Assembly (NCBI RefSeq): GCF_002105155.1
Contig: NW_019028989.1
Location: 186,001 to 250,000 of the forward strand
Length of the DNA stretch: 64,000 nt
Direction of reading: 5' to 3'
From: Lobosporangium transversale
Taxonomy: Eukaryota; Mortierellomycota; Mortierellomycetes; Mortierellales; Mortierellaceae
Shown here: piece by piece, positions 38,101 to 50,651 of the stretch
Numbering within the stretch: the stretch's first letter is position 1
How the letters are laid out: each line of letters opens with the position of its first letter
Made by a program: the position numbers and the translations under genes
The notes under the pieces: generated by a model
What the model saw: the letters and a program-made list of their open reading frames with translations, nothing else
What the model was told of the DNA's origin: nothing
The model's database searches: none

Positions 38101-38452
38101 TTGTTATGTTGTTGGCTAGTCCAAATGGTTTCCTTTGTTCAGTTGAACTGAAATAGTGACAATTATTGATTGAAAGGAAAATGAGAAGAATAGGAATGAG
38201 AAGGAAAAAGAAGGTAAAGAAGGTAAAGAAGGTAAAAAGGTAAAGGTGATCACAGTTAAAAATTTCGGATGCAGCACCCCAGTTTCCGATTGCCTGCAAT
38301 ATGACAGCATGGTAAACAATTGGGTAGGAAGCCACCCTCCGAGCCCTTTCTTGAAGAGTCATGAATATTGTGGGAAAGTGAAGTTGTTTCCTTCTCCTTC
38401 CCGCTTTGGAAACAGAGTCGATTCATTCCTACCCTTCATTCACCGTCAAATC
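38101..38452. promoter_or_regulatory. Shared divergent promoter of two mitochondrial-protein genes
   Basis: A 352-base gap between outward-facing start codons of the thioesterase and EF-Ts genes. It contains a GTAAAGAAG repeat (AAAGAAGGT units near 38211-38240). Co-regulation is inferred from arrangement only. Confidence 0.5.
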
Positions 38453-39729
38453 ATGTTTCGCTCTCTGCTACGCCCATCAGCTGCTGTCTTCAGGACTATT
38501 CCTGCCTCACACAGTGTAATCTTACGCCATGCCACAACGACTGCCACACCCACAATCAAACCCAATATTAAGCTCATTGCAGAGATTCGCAAAACAATTG
38601 AGGGTGTTTCCATGATGAAGGCCAAGGAAGCTCTCATTCAATCGGACAACAATCTCGAGAAGGCTCTTGAGTGGGTTCGTGAGGATGAGGCCAAGTCAGG
38701 TATTAAGAAAGCTGAGAAGCTTAAGGATCGTCAGGCTCTTGAAGGTCTTATTGGTGTTGTTGTGGGCGAAGTCGGAGAGCACGGAAACCGGGGTGCCATT
38801 GTGGAGGTACACACATACAAATATATATATATATATATATATATGGATCATTACCAGATATCTTGAATGCCATTCTTTACATCTTGTTAAATATGAATAC
38901 TCTGTGGCTGTTTTTTTTTTTTTTTTTTTAGGTCAACTGTGAGACCGATTTCGTCTCAAGGAATGATCTTTTCAAAGGACTGGTGAGCCAGATTGCTTCT
39001 ACTGCTCTTTTTGTCGTTGATGGATCACCTGCTATTGGATCAGGAACGGGTGATCAGAAGGGGCTCATGCAGGAGGTCCCTGTTTCAGACTTGCTGCAGG
39101 CACCCATTCTTCCTGATCCAGCAGCAGCAACGACGAATGCTCAAGCACAACAGCAGGAGCTCATTACCGTCCAGGAATCTATTACAAAAATGATTGCAAA
39201 GTTGAGCGAAAACATTTCATTACGTCGTTGTGCAGTCGTCAACATCCCTGAAAATCAGCGCGGATTGGTCTTGACTGGAGGTGCAACACATGGAGGCGAA
39301 AACCATCCGATCACTGGAAAGCTGGGAGCCATTTCTGTCTTGACATTAGTCTCAAAGCAAGGTGCTTCCAAGAAAGTCGTCCCCTCGATAGCCGTTACTA
39401 CTTTATCAAGGCAGTTGACACGTCATTTGATTGCTTCTCCATCACTCACCATCTATCAAGAAGACTGCAAGATCCCATTGGAAATCTCCAACGGGGGACA
39501 TGCTCCTCCTGAAGAGGTCGATGCATGGTTGGATGAGAGAGTCTTGATGCGTCAGCCATTTGTCTTTGGAGGTGGAAAAGTTGAGCAGGTGATTTCAAAG
39601 ATTGCCAAAGAGGAGGGTCTGAGGATTAAAGTGGTTGATGCTGTGCGATGGGAAAGAGGTGAAGGTATGGTCAAAGCCGAGGCTGCAGACTTTGCAGAAG
39701 AAGTTAGACATCAACTTGAGAAAAAGTAG
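38453..39729 (+). CDS. TSF1: Mitochondrial translation elongation factor Ts
   Basis: Two exons (38453-38806, 38932-39729) give 383 residues. A mitochondrial presequence (MFRSLLRPSAAVFRTIPASH) is followed by the N-terminal UBA-like domain IAEIRKTIEGVSMMKAKEAL. The domain continues as LEKALEWVREDEAKSGIKKA. The core is EHGNRGAIVEVNCETDFVSR, the EF-Ts signature; the intron falls between GAIVE and VNCET. Later blocks are GAISVLTLVSKQ and LIASPSLTIY. EF-Ts recycles EF-Tu-GDP to EF-Tu-GTP in the mitochondrial matrix. The C-terminal end, QPFVFGGGKVEQVISK, matches the family. Intron 1 contains a (TA)n tract and a T-run ending at the acceptor. Length is normal for fungal mitochondrial EF-Ts. Confidence 0.96.
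38819..38843. repeat. (TA)n microsatellite in the EF-Ts intron
   Basis: About twelve TA units shortly after the splice donor. Confidence 0.85.
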
Positions 39730-39968
39730 TCATAAAATAGAAGCATTTTCTTGTGCAACAATATAAAATAATTGGATGACAAAGAGTCTGATTTACATCG
39801 ATATTTTATTAAGTTGAGGAAGGGATAACAATGAAAGTAACTAAAGTAATCTAAACTAAAAGAAGGAACAAAGAAAGAAAGAAAAAAAAAAAAAAAAAAA
39901 ACTACAAGGATGGAAGAGAGGAGGAAAAGTATAAAGGGAAGCATGAAAGGAAGAAAGGGAAAATATGC

Positions 39969-42203
39969 TTACGTGTACGCATACTGGGGTCCGCCGCCGC
40001 CCTCTGGAACTGTCCAATCGATGTTTTGGCTAGGATCCTTGATATCACATGTCTTGCAGTGAATGCAGTTCTGAGAGTTGATTTGCAATCTCTTCGAGCC
40101 TTCAGGACCATTCTCGTTCTCCACAAACTCATATACACCAGCAGGGCAGAAGCGACCCTCGGGTCCATCAAAAATCTTCAAGTTACGCTGGACGGGAATG
40201 TCCTTGTCCTTGAGACGTAAATGCACGGGCTGGTTCTCGGCATGGTTTGTGCCAGTTCTGGAGACTGAGGTGAGCAGATCAAATGAGATGACGCCATCAG
40301 GCTTGGGGTATTCGATCTTCTTAGAACCCTTGGCTGTTCTCAGACGCTCATGGTCTGGCGTCGTATTGTGGAATGTCCATGGTGTTCTACCTTTGAGGAG
40401 GATTGTGTCTATACCAGAGTAGAGCACACCTCCGATATTTCCGAGGGGGCTATGGAAACTAGGTCTACAGTTGCGAATTTCATTCAATTCCTTCCAGATC
40501 CAGCTCTCCTTGACCTTCTTCTCAAAGTCCTCCAAGACGATGGGCTTGTCTGGAGAGTAGTCTTTGGAGGTAATAGCAGCGTAAGCAGACTCAGCAGCCA
40601 ACATTCCGGATTTCATAGCAGTGTGTGTGCCCTTGATCTTAATCAAATTCAGGAATCCAGCTGTGCATCCGATCAAAGCTCCTCCAGGGAAGTAAAGCTT
40701 GGGAATTGACTGAAGTCCACCTTCGTTAAGGGCACGAGCAGCATAGGAGAGACATTCTCCTCCCTCAAGGAGATCTTTAACATATGGGTGATGCTTCCAG
40801 CGCTGGAACTCCTTGTAAGGGTGAAGATAGGGATTTTCATAGTCCAGGCCAACAACAAGACCCAAGCTGAGCATGTCATCGCCCATGTGATAAATAAAGG
40901 AACCACCATAAGTAGAATTGTCAATGGGCCAACCCAATCCGTGGACAACTGTGCCGGGCTTGGATTTGCTGGGATCGATCTTCCAGACCTCTTTTATGCC
41001 GATACCATATGTCTGAGGGTCACATTCATCACGCAGGTTGAACTGACGGAAGAGTTTCTTTGTCAAAGAACCGTGGCATCCTTCGGCAAAAAGCGTTACT
41101 TTGGCATGGAACTCCATACCGCGCTCAAAGTTATCCTTTGGTTGAAAATTCTTGTCCAATCCGACGTCGTTGGTTGCAACTCCTTTCACGCTTCCATCCT
41201 CGTTGTACAAGATCTACAATTGTAAAAGACAAATATTCATATCAGCATCTTGGATTTTTTTTTTGTACAAGCGTGGGAAAAAGTCGAGTCAAGATGTGTC
41301 ATATTTACCTCGCTAGCAGCAAATCCAGGAAAAACTTCAACGCCAGCCTCCTCGGCTTGCTCACCTAACCACTTCACATAGTTGCTCAGAGATACAATGT
41401 AGTTGCCTTTATTATTCATCTGAGGTGGATGGGGCAAAGGGATAGCATAGTTCTTAGTGAAGAGCTTCATATGGTCACTGAGGGCTGGTTGGTTCAAAGG
41501 AGCCTGATTTGAAAATACAAATAAATATCGGACAAATGTTAATGATCGCTGTCTCATGCTCTCATGACCTCACAAGAGACACAGAATGATTAAAACTGTA
41601 TTTTTAAAGTTAACTTACTCCCTTCTCTTTCCAGTCAGGGATCAATTCATCCAGAGCACGAGGTTCAAGAACAGCTCCAGAGACAGTATGGGCTCCTGTA
41701 AAAGAAAATAAAGTTGTTGAGTTTCAGGCGAGTTATGAACAGATCATAGAGAACAAACGATAATAGGCATAGCCGGATCTCTTACCAATCTCGCCAGCCT
41801 TCTCCAATAGGACCACACGGATTTCTTGACCTCCAGCACTTGCAAGCTGCTTCAGCTTGATGGCAGCACTGAGACCAGCTGGGCCTCCGCCGACGATGAC
41901 TACATCGGTCTCATCAGCATAACGTTCAGCTTTAGTTGGATCTTCAGAGTCTTCCATAGTTTCCTCGTCGCTCAACCTTGGGAGGGATTGAGAAAAGGCG
42001 CGAATGGCAGTGTTGTTTGCGCGAGCATAATTGAAGGGAACCTTGTGCGTGATAGATGCACCTTGACGGCGTCCAATAGCAGAGGAAATAGTGACAAAAG
42101 TGCGTTTAGGAGTAGAGCTGGCCCTTGTGCCTGTCACAGCAGAGCGTGCAAAGGCTGAATTTAGGGCGCGAGAGGATCTACCCAGGGTGACAAGGGACGA
42201 CAT
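39969..42203 (-). CDS. CIR2: Electron transfer flavoprotein-ubiquinone oxidoreductase (ETF-QO), mitochondrial
   Basis: Four exons (41786-42203, 41619-41695, 41309-41503, 39969-41213) give 644 residues, the usual ETF-QO length. A long Ser/Arg-rich presequence precedes [18 protein letters not shown], the FAD-binding Rossmann motif, at about residue 99. Further ETF-QO blocks are [43 protein letters not shown] and [20 protein letters not shown]. The 4Fe-4S cluster ligands are CPAGVYE and then [18 protein letters not shown] near the C-terminus; all four Cys are present. The enzyme passes electrons from ETF (fatty-acid and amino-acid oxidation) to ubiquinone in the inner membrane. It is convergent with EF-Ts (239-base gap) and divergent from the SRPBCC gene. 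No broken residues seen. Confidence 0.97.
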
Positions 42204-42732
42204 GATGAATGATCCTGGTCCTGATCCTGAGATGACAAGCTACTGAATGAGAGAAAGAGAGGAGGAAGAGAGGGGAGGGAATAGAGGTAAGAAAGGAAAA
42301 AAAGAGCGTGCGGAGAAAAAAGAAAGGAAAGGCAAGCTTTCTCCGAAGATTTATTTTTTTGACGTTTGTTCCGTGGGACGAAAATAACCACCAGTGATTT
42401 CTTATTGCAAATCCTTTCGTTCATTGGAGGACATGTCGCGAAAACACCGAGAAGTAAAGTTCATCGCGCGAGCTGCACCAGGTTGTTGTCAATTAGACCG
42501 CATTTAGGTGTTTTATACAGAATAAGTGCACACGTAAAGCTATCGACCATCTCTGGCATGTGATCCATGTTGTCAGCAGAACCTTAATGGTCAATCTCAA
42601 TCCTGCATACTACGCGTCATTCTAACCTCATTCTTTTTCACACCACGTTCCCACGAACATTTCTTCTCTTTGTCTCTTTTCCATACAAATATTCTCTACA
42701 CAAATAAGTTCCTTATTATCTTCTTCTTAACC
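42204..42732. promoter_or_regulatory. Divergent promoter region of ETF-QO and the SRPBCC gene
   Basis: 529 bases between outward-facing start codons; no open frame with a known family. The part next to ETF-QO is a C/T-rich leader on its strand. No specific operator assigned. Confidence 0.5.
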
Positions 42733-43494
42733 ATGTCTGTTACCAGAGTTGTTGAATCGCGTGTCATAGACGTATGAATACTCTCAAAAGAGGACTTACT
42801 TTGCTACGTTACAATATGAAGGAAAAAAAAAAAAAAAAAAAGATTTAACAAATGTGAGCAATTTATCTTCTGATTTTGGTATGTCTTTAGGCACCCATCG
42901 ATATTGTGTGGCCTTTTGTTCGATCAGTCGAACTGAGTTTCTGGAGAGCTGTCAAGAGTGTTGAAGTAAAGGGGTCCGCCAGTGAAGGTATCTTATCACA
43001 ATCTGGATATCCATTTCTTGTGAAGTTAATCTCTTGTCTAATCTATTTACTTTATTTTGCCTTCAATTAATTACAAGTGGGAAGCACCCGAAAGATCTCT
43101 TTTCATGATGGAGCCGTTCAGGAAGTCAAGATTGTCGAATTGTCTGGTAACTTTCAATAACGATTTCAAACAAAAAAAAAAAGAAAAAAAGAAAAAAAAA
43201 CAGACATGACAAGAAGACAAATTAAAATATTTCTTCTGGTGTAATAATTTTATTGTTGTAGATCTCACTCACTCTGTGAGCTACGACTTCATCGAGGCTG
43301 AACCCGCAGTCGACTTTATGTCAGCTTTACATACTATCAGTCTCCGAAAAGTTACAGCAAATAATGCCACGTTCGTGGAGTGGTCTGCCGAATTTTCATC
43401 CGATGCACAACTTGGTAAAAGCCATTAAAGTCTCAATGATTTGACTGGCACTTTAATCATAGCATCACTATTCAAGACTGTGCTCACTAACATT

Positions 43495-43542
<48 letters not shown>

Positions 43543-43627
43543 CAACGATGTAGCGGTGATTGAGGACAGCCGTTACAAGCGCCTGGAGGGTTTAGAAGAC
43601 CTCGCCAAGGCTGTTGCAAAAAAATGA
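42733..43627 (+). CDS. SRPBCC (START/Bet v 1-like, polyketide cyclase-type) small protein
   Basis: Five exons (42733-42771, 42891-42987, 43078-43146, 43262-43414, 43554-43627) join in phase to 143 residues. The sequence follows the single SRPBCC domain along its length: an early ESRVIDAPIDIVWPFVRSVE, then VGSTRKISFHDGAVQEVKIV. Next come HSVSYDFIEAEP and ATFVEWSAEFSSDAQ before a C-terminal helix. These blocks match the Polyketide_cyc2/Bet v 1 fold, which forms a hydrophobic ligand cavity. The ligand and any enzymatic role cannot be read from the sequence. Exon 1 has only 13 codons. Intron 4 is a T-run followed by an A-run that ends just before the acceptor. A small lipid- or hydrophobic-ligand-binding protein is the best guess. 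Confidence 0.85.
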
Positions 43628-43812
43628 AATCGTTGTCCTTTTGATAACACAAGCACTATGCGCTTTTTTTTTTGAAATTTCATACGTACTTTTTGAATAA
43701 AAGAAAAACGTGCTATCTCATAATATTGGTGGCAAAGTCACTATTCAAACTGTAAACAAACAAGCATTTCTTTCAAAATGTAGTCCTGCTTGAACTTTCT
43801 CCCAAGGACGCC

Positions 43813-45675
43813 ATGGCTAATCCATCAACACAACCGCCAAGCAATGCAACGACTACCAATATCATCTTTGGGCGGGATTTTGTACAATCTTCCTACGCCC
43901 TGCTAGAGGTCCCAAAGTCACTTGAAAATTATATTGACGAGCATGAAAGCAGGCTCGTAAGGTACCAAGAGCTATAGAACTCGTTGCATTGAAAAAAAAG
44001 CATGCCATCGATTCCCAGACCCCAAGAGTCTAAAAAGTGAATGCCTGCTTTATAGTTTCCAAGTGCGAGGCATAGAAAAGGATACAGCTGTGTTATGTAC
44101 CCCAACACAAACTTTCAGTCTTCAACGAGCCCATACTTCCAATACGTTGATACCCATTGCACCTGTTATCGGCAGGAAACCTGAAAGCCATAATGATATG
44201 GATTTGGACGATCCATATCGTACGGACCGCCCCGATATTGAAGAGTCATCGTATGGCAAGCATGCGGTTCTGGATATGATGAATAGCGTCCTCGATTTGA
44301 TACCCATTCCACCACGGCTGGATCGGCTAGCAGAGCTATTAGGGGAATGTCTCTTTGAAGGATGGGCACATGAACACGAGGTGAAAGTAATTATTACTTC
44401 TTGAATAGATCGATGTCAAAGACAAGAAAATAGAAGGTACATAACGCAAGCTCCAAACACACTGCTGACATACATATATACACTCGCTCTTTTACATTTA
44501 ACATTACAGGGGCGTCTTTACACATGGAGGGAGTTACAATCGACTGTTCAGGCTAGTGATAAAGAAATTTTGCAATGGCTCAAGGATAAGCATGCTAAAG
44601 AAATTAATGGTACCTAGTTTTAAAAACTAAGTGATATGATATGTTTGAAGCAAAGACCTAAAGTAGAGTCGCCTCTAAAACTACAGTGATCATCTAAAAT
44701 GGTTATTCAGGCTATTGGAGACTCTTCAGGCGACGATTCATGTACGACATCTTAACAGAAATCTTGGTATCCTTGAGCATCGAGGGTATGACACCAGATG
44801 CAGTCGATGCAAGAATGATTTGCAAGCAATTCGAGGAAAGTGAGACTGCCAAAGAGACTGGTATTGAGGCGTGGATGGTTGAACATTGTCTCGAAAGCTT
44901 TTCGGAAAACGAACAAGAGTCTAATTCTGGTATTTTGATGCAGCAGGAGCGGGGACAGAAGAGACATCTGATAAAATTGATATGCTTTTGAACCTCTTCC
45001 ATAAAGCTACCGAAACTAATGGCCGGGTCACTTTGTTAATTTGTCTTTTAGGGATATATCGACTTTCAGCGGTGAAATTATGCACATTCATGGGAGTTCA
45101 CCTACTATCCGCGATCGAAAGGGTAAAAAGAAAGGGATATGAAAGAAGCACTGACATGTCAGCCTAGTGTAAGAAAAACTTTGGTGACAATAACTGAACT
45201 GGATTTTTTAATATCATTTCGGACACTGGATAGGGTAAACGATGGAGGCTAGACGAGTTTATGACCATGTGGAAGAAAGCAGTACAGGATCTCTTCGAGC
45301 CAGATCTTGCTTATCTCGCTGTAAGTAATAATGTAGATTAAATAGCCTAGTATTGCTCTGAAACCTGATGTTTACTTTGTCGAACTTCTCCTGACATAGG
45401 GCGAGTGCTTTGTTGAGAACGAGCGTGGCCTTGAAAAAAAACAAACAATTACTTATATTCGATACTTCCCAAAGAGTCGCCTACCGAGCGATCCAGCAGG
45501 TCGATTCATGGCGTTATTTGAAATCAAGGAAAAATGGGGAGGTCAAGAGATTCGTCCATTCCTACGGGACCTTGTATTGGATGAGAAGAAGTTAGATGTG
45601 CTATTGCTAAAGCATGCGAGAAGTGTGAAGCAGCCTGGTGGAGGCGTTATCTATAGTAGTCGTGTCATTAAGTAA
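43813..45675 (+). CDS. DCC1: Sister chromatid cohesion protein DCC1 (Ctf18-RFC subunit)
   Basis: Seven exons are proposed (43813-43961, 44056-44380, 44510-44609, 44711-44929, 44959-45122, 45234-45320, 45400-45675), 439 residues in phase. Recognisable DCC1 blocks are AVLCTPTQTFSLQRAHTSNT, INGYWRLFRRRFMYDILTEI, then AWMVEHCLESF. The C-terminal winged-helix region follows: RWRLDEFMTMWKKAVQ, GECFVENERG, RYFPKSRLPSDPAGRF. The end is LFEIKEKWGGQEIRPFLRDL and LLLKHAR. DCC1 pairs with Ctf8 on the Ctf18-RFC clamp loader, loading PCNA at forks for cohesion. The donor of exon 1 was chosen as GTACCA to keep phase (GTAAGG nearby fails). Between exons 4 and 5 the frame needs a 29-base intron or a frameshift. 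Confidence 0.9.
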
Positions 45676-45744
45676 TAAACATAAGCTTAGATAAATACAT
45701 TAAGTCATCGTATTATTATTTGTTTCATGGTATTTGATTCTACA

Positions 45745-48700
45745 TTATTCTTCTTTCATCTCAACAGCCTTTGCAGTCTCATCAACATTCTTTGGCTTAG
45801 TATCCATGGGGTCATCTGCCTCGCGTAATTTCTTTTCTTCCTTCTTCTCTTCGTCTCCCTCTTCCTCCTCCTCCTTTTTCTTCTCCTCTCCCTCTACCTC
45901 CCCCTCGTCTTTGCCGTCCTGTTTTTGCTTGGACATAAGCAAATCATCCAGCCTTTGCTGTAGGATTTTGACGGCCTTCATACCCTCTAGTGCAGCAAAT
46001 TTACTTCCATTACGTGCTTTGGCGACTGTGTCTGTCTTCATCCTTTGGATGTAGTACTTCAAATAGTCAGTATTGGTCGTCTCGAGCATCTGTTCTAGAG
46101 TCGCATCGGACCCCAGACGTCCATCGACAGCTGATGAGGGAGTAGAAGATGAGGGTTTGACTGAGAGCTCCCCTTTCTCATTGGTTTCTTCCTCAGCCAC
46201 TATCGCCAGCGATGTAGAGATGTTGGCGTTGCTAGAGACAGATGATGTGAGTTTGTTGACCTTGTATTTAGAGTACTTGTCAGGTACACTACTGCTCCTG
46301 CTTATTACGCTCTTCCTTCTTTGCATCGTATAATCCTCCTCGTCGTCATCATCCTCCATGTCATTAATGTTATTAATTTTACTAGGCGCCTGAATATTAG
46401 TAGCGACTGGTTTAGCTGGCGCGGTAGATATCGGGGTTGTTGTTGGTTCAACCTGCCCTGGTGCCTCAGTCTTTACTTTCCTAACTGTTGCTACTACAAC
46501 TTCCTCTTCGCTACTTTCTTCATCATCTTCTAGGATCTCATCAGTATCTTCATCGCTTGAGGCCATTTCCAGTAAGACTTCCTGCCAGCGTGCTTCAAGA
46601 GCTTGAGCACGCTTCAGAGCGATGGCTGCAGATCGCTTGTCGCCTTTGTTCATGCGGCTCGTCGCGTATGTCTTCGCCTGCTGAACGTAAAGCCATAATT
46701 CTTCTGCACTTTCCAGCTTGAGTAATTGAGGGAGAGGTGTAGAAATGGGAAGTAGCTTGGGTTTGTTGCTTTTAGCCTTGGCTTTAGGCATTGGAGCAAT
46801 AGGCACATCATTATCTTTCTGCTCCATTTCCATTTCTTCCACTTCGTCCTGTGTGCCCTTAGCTTCCTGCTTTGGCTTCTGAGTTTCCTGTTCAGCCGTT
46901 ATCTCTACAATTACTGGAGCTTCAGTGGAGAGTTGTGGAGCTGGGGTTGAAGGTTCAGACAAGATGATGGGCATGGAGAGTATTTGTGTATTCAGTGTTA
47001 GATCATCGCTTGACTTGACTTGTTCTTCCGACAATAGTGACGACAAGCGCTGATCTTGCTCTAGGTCAGCCATGGAGAATGTACTGGAGACACGGTATAA
47101 TGACGAAGTCTCCTTGCGTTTAGGATTCCACCAATGCTTTTTGGCCATCTGAGATGATGGCTCAGAGCCTCCTGATTTCGAAGACTGGAACGAAGCTCGC
47201 CGATTGATAGAGACGTCATCCAGAAGGATTGTGCTAGTGCTCAATGGGCGGTTCTCTAAGTTAGTGGTATCGAGGTCCAATACAGTGCTAGTGCGTGCCT
47301 TGACGGTATCCGAACGTCCGAGGCTGAAGATGCTTGAGCGGTTGGCCTTGGTGGACCCAAGTGGAGCCAAGACATCTTCTTCCAGTGGTTTCACATCCTT
47401 CTTGGCTTTTTTGACCTTCTCCTTCTTCAGACCCTTATTTGAGAGAACCCTCTCAAATGATTCTAACTGGCTCACCCATGAATCCCAGTTCTCGAGTGCT
47501 GCTTCTTCGTTTTCCTCCAAAGTATAATCCATGACCTCTTCCACGGGCTAGATGAGACCATCGTAGTAGACAGTTAGTATTGAACATTGATAAATTAATA
47601 GTAATTTGCCTTACATAACCTAGCAGACAAAGTAGTACTCACCAACACGAAACCGATAATTTCGCGGTCCTCGCTCACCTCCACTCTCTCCATGAGTGGA
47701 CCTTCAACCTCTTCTTGGTATTCATAAGGGACGTATTCATCGCTATCTCTCTTCGTGTCCTTAGGTCGAACTGCCAAGGCCGCAGCCATTTCGATAGCTT
47801 TGCGATCCGTAACAGAAGCTTTTCGTTCAGTGCTATGAGCGCTTTGGTGAGTGTGTTGGCTGTACATGGATTTCGAGTCTTCATTCGTAAGGGTTTTGGT
47901 CAAAGCCCCGTTCGCTTGCTGTGACTCAATATCTTTGTTCTTCTTACTCTTAAAGATACTGAAGTGGCGGGACTTGGATCGCTTAAAAGTCTCTGTTTCA
48001 ACAGACTTGGCTTCCGTAGCAATGGCTTCTTGTGCATCATGTGAAATGCTTTCGTTTGTTTCATCTTCAGTCTCCTTTAATTTTCCATCGGGTTCTTGGG
48101 GTGCAGGGCCCATTCCATCTTCACTCGCCCTATCAACAACCTTTGCTTCTACAGAAACATCTGCCTCCTCTATATGCTCAGTAATTGCATCCACTGTATC
48201 CGCTTCCGGAAGCTCATGGATGTGAGACTGAGATACCCCTTGCTTCTCCAAAGCATAAAGAGCTGATTGACCGGATGAAGGGGTACTGTCTTCCCTCAGA
48301 TCGGAAAGGGGAATCACTTTGTCAAGTGAAGCAACGCTGCTCATAGGATGAAGCTTTCCCTTGCTTGGCTCGCGTGGTGACACGTTACCGAACATGGCTT
48401 CGTCCATAAGTTTTGCTACATGCTCGAGGCGGTCCTGATCCCTATCCACATTCTTCTCCTTATCTTTTTCTTTGTCCTTTTTCTTTAAGCCATACCATGT
48501 ACGTTTTGATTTCGTTTTTTCTAGTGTATGACTGGTTTTTTGCGGTGAGGATACAGGCCTTGCCTCAATCTCACCTATATGCTCAGTAAAGGCGCTTCTA
48601 AATGGGGCCACAATATTGACATCAGCCGACTGCCGCTCATAGCCCTGACCTTGTTCAATATCCTCTAGCCCTTCTTCTTGCTGCCGCCCTTCTTCTTGCT

Positions 48701-50651
48701 CCTGTCCCTGCATCGCGTGTTCATGTTCTCCCTCATGCGCTCCTAGCGCCTCTTCTGTAACGCCTTCTTCGTCAAATGATTGTGGTTGCTGTCCTTCCTT
48801 TAAGAATGAAGAGCCTGGGATATTTTGATATATATTCTCGCCATCATCATTGTCTTCATTATTGTCATTAGTATCCTCATGATGTTTTGAAGTGTAGGCT
48901 TCGGCCTCTGAAGAATGTGAATTGATGCTTTTTTTCACTTTTTCGGTCGAAGAAATAGCTTCTTCAGTATTCTAGTTACATTGACAAAAACAAGGAACCG
49001 TCAGAAAGAATGGATTGCGACAAGTCCATGCGCTCATTCTAGCTCGTGAAAGCTCAGTTACTTACCTGATTCTCAGTAGCTTGTGCACGACCTTTTGTGT
49101 CTGCAATGTAGTATGGGTCGATATCTTCGTCATTATCATCAAAATATTGACCTTGCTCGTCATACTCATCATCATAATCTTCGTCTGGTGTGTTCGAAAC
49201 GTACCAGTCCGCATAATTCCGTTGCGAATATGCATCAGTATGGTCTGCAGGGTCGACAAAGTATTGTGGCGATAGCTGCTGTTGGTGAGGAATGGAGAAG
49301 ACAGGCTCTGTTTGAACAACATTTGGCTGCATTTTGTAATCCTTAGAAGTTTCGTTATTCGAAAACGATTTTGACTTCTTCTTTCCAAAGGGTCTCCACT
49401 TGGACGATTTAGTAGTCTGCTCCTGCTGTGATTGATTAGGTTCTGAAGATTGCTTCTTTTCAATCTGTTGTATAGGAGGGTTGCTCATGAAGATGGGCGA
49501 AACAACAACTGATGGAGGACTAGATACCTGTAGCGGAGGGGTGAAGGGTACAGTGTATGAATCAACGACTGCAGTAGTATGGCCATTATTAGAAGCGTAT
49601 CCATTACTACCTTCATTGAAACTGATATGTTGGGAATTGAAGTCACCCCCATTGATATGTCCAAAGTTCGGAGCATGAGAAGCTGAGGACTGGGTTTTCG
49701 AACGCTTCTTTCCGAATAGGCGAAAGCCCTTTTCTTTTTCCACAGGATAGCCTCGTTGCTGTATATCGGCCTGTTGTGGTTGTTGAAGGTGGTATTGTTG
49801 ATGCTGCTGCAGAGCGTGGGGCTGATATGCCTGCGGTTGGTACTGCTGGTATGGATACTGATGGGAGATTGAATAGTGGTGATCGTAGTCGCCCTCATGG
49901 TCCTGGTTTGTGGCGCCAGGATGAGATAAGGAAGCGGGGATAGGTGGTCCGTCAACTTTGTTCAATGCAGCCTCTTCCAATTGTCTGACTCTGTCGAGGT
50001 AGATTGCTTGCTATTATGCATTAAAAAAAAAGAAGGCGCAGGGGGTGTTAGAAAAATTTCTAGTGCCTGAATTTGCCAAAATGTTTCACTGCGCTGCATC
50101 ATTTACATGGACGTGCGATTTTTCAAGGTTAATTCTCTCCACAAAAAAAAACTTACAATTGCAAGCATCGATTGCTTCTTCTTCTCACTGGAGCACATGG
50201 GAATGACTCGACCGAGATCATTGGCTGCTTGAGCATATAGATTTGCCGCCAATGCTGTCTCCTGTAACTCGTCTAGCTGAACAGCTTGCTGAGCTTTTAC
50301 GAGAGCTGCATCAAAAATGCTTTTCCAATTGCCATCAGACCAAGTTTCTTGCTCTCGGACTGAGCGTGGGTGACTCAGAGGGCTTGGTCGAGGTGAGGAG
50401 AGTGAAGCTCTAGATGGATCATAAGGCAAAGGTCCACCAGGATAGATCAGTTGGCCTGAAGCGGTGACAGTAGGTTGTCCTGACTGTGACGAAAAGGACG
50501 AGTGCGACGAGTGACTAGTATTGCTGTAAGTGTGGGCATGGCCGCTAGTGTTGTTGTAGTAATCCTGTTGTGGAGGAGGGGGTGGAGGTCCTGTTGGCGG
50601 ATTTGCCAGGGTAGCTGACCTCCTGTTCCTAGAGGAAGGCGCTGGTGTCAT
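45745..50651 (-). CDS. Large MIT-domain protein with repeated aromatic-basic motifs
   Basis: Four exons (50157-50651, 49066-50010, 47643-48971, 45745-47547) join in phase to 1,523 residues. Residues about 107-180 are an MIT three-helix bundle: WKSIFDAALVKAQQAVQLDE, ALAANLYAQAANDLGRVI, then KKKQSMLAIQAIYLDRVRQLEE across the first intron. MIT domains bind ESCRT-III tails or act in endosomal traffic. The rest is mostly disordered and charged. Two helical segments near the C-terminus (AEELWLYVQQAKTYATSRM; TDYLKYYIQRMKTDTVAKA) each precede an ALKRAQALE/GMKAVKILQQR helix and look like a repeated helical hairpin. Five short aromatic-plus-Lys motifs recur along the protein. ATG 50651 starts a clean MTPAPSSRNRR N-terminus. 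No enzyme signature was found; a membrane-traffic scaffold is inference. Confidence 0.8.

Noticed and set aside
43953-43962. GTAAGG as the donor of DCC1 exon 1
   Set aside because: It leaves the next exon out of phase; the GTACCA donor five bases downstream keeps the DCC1 frame.
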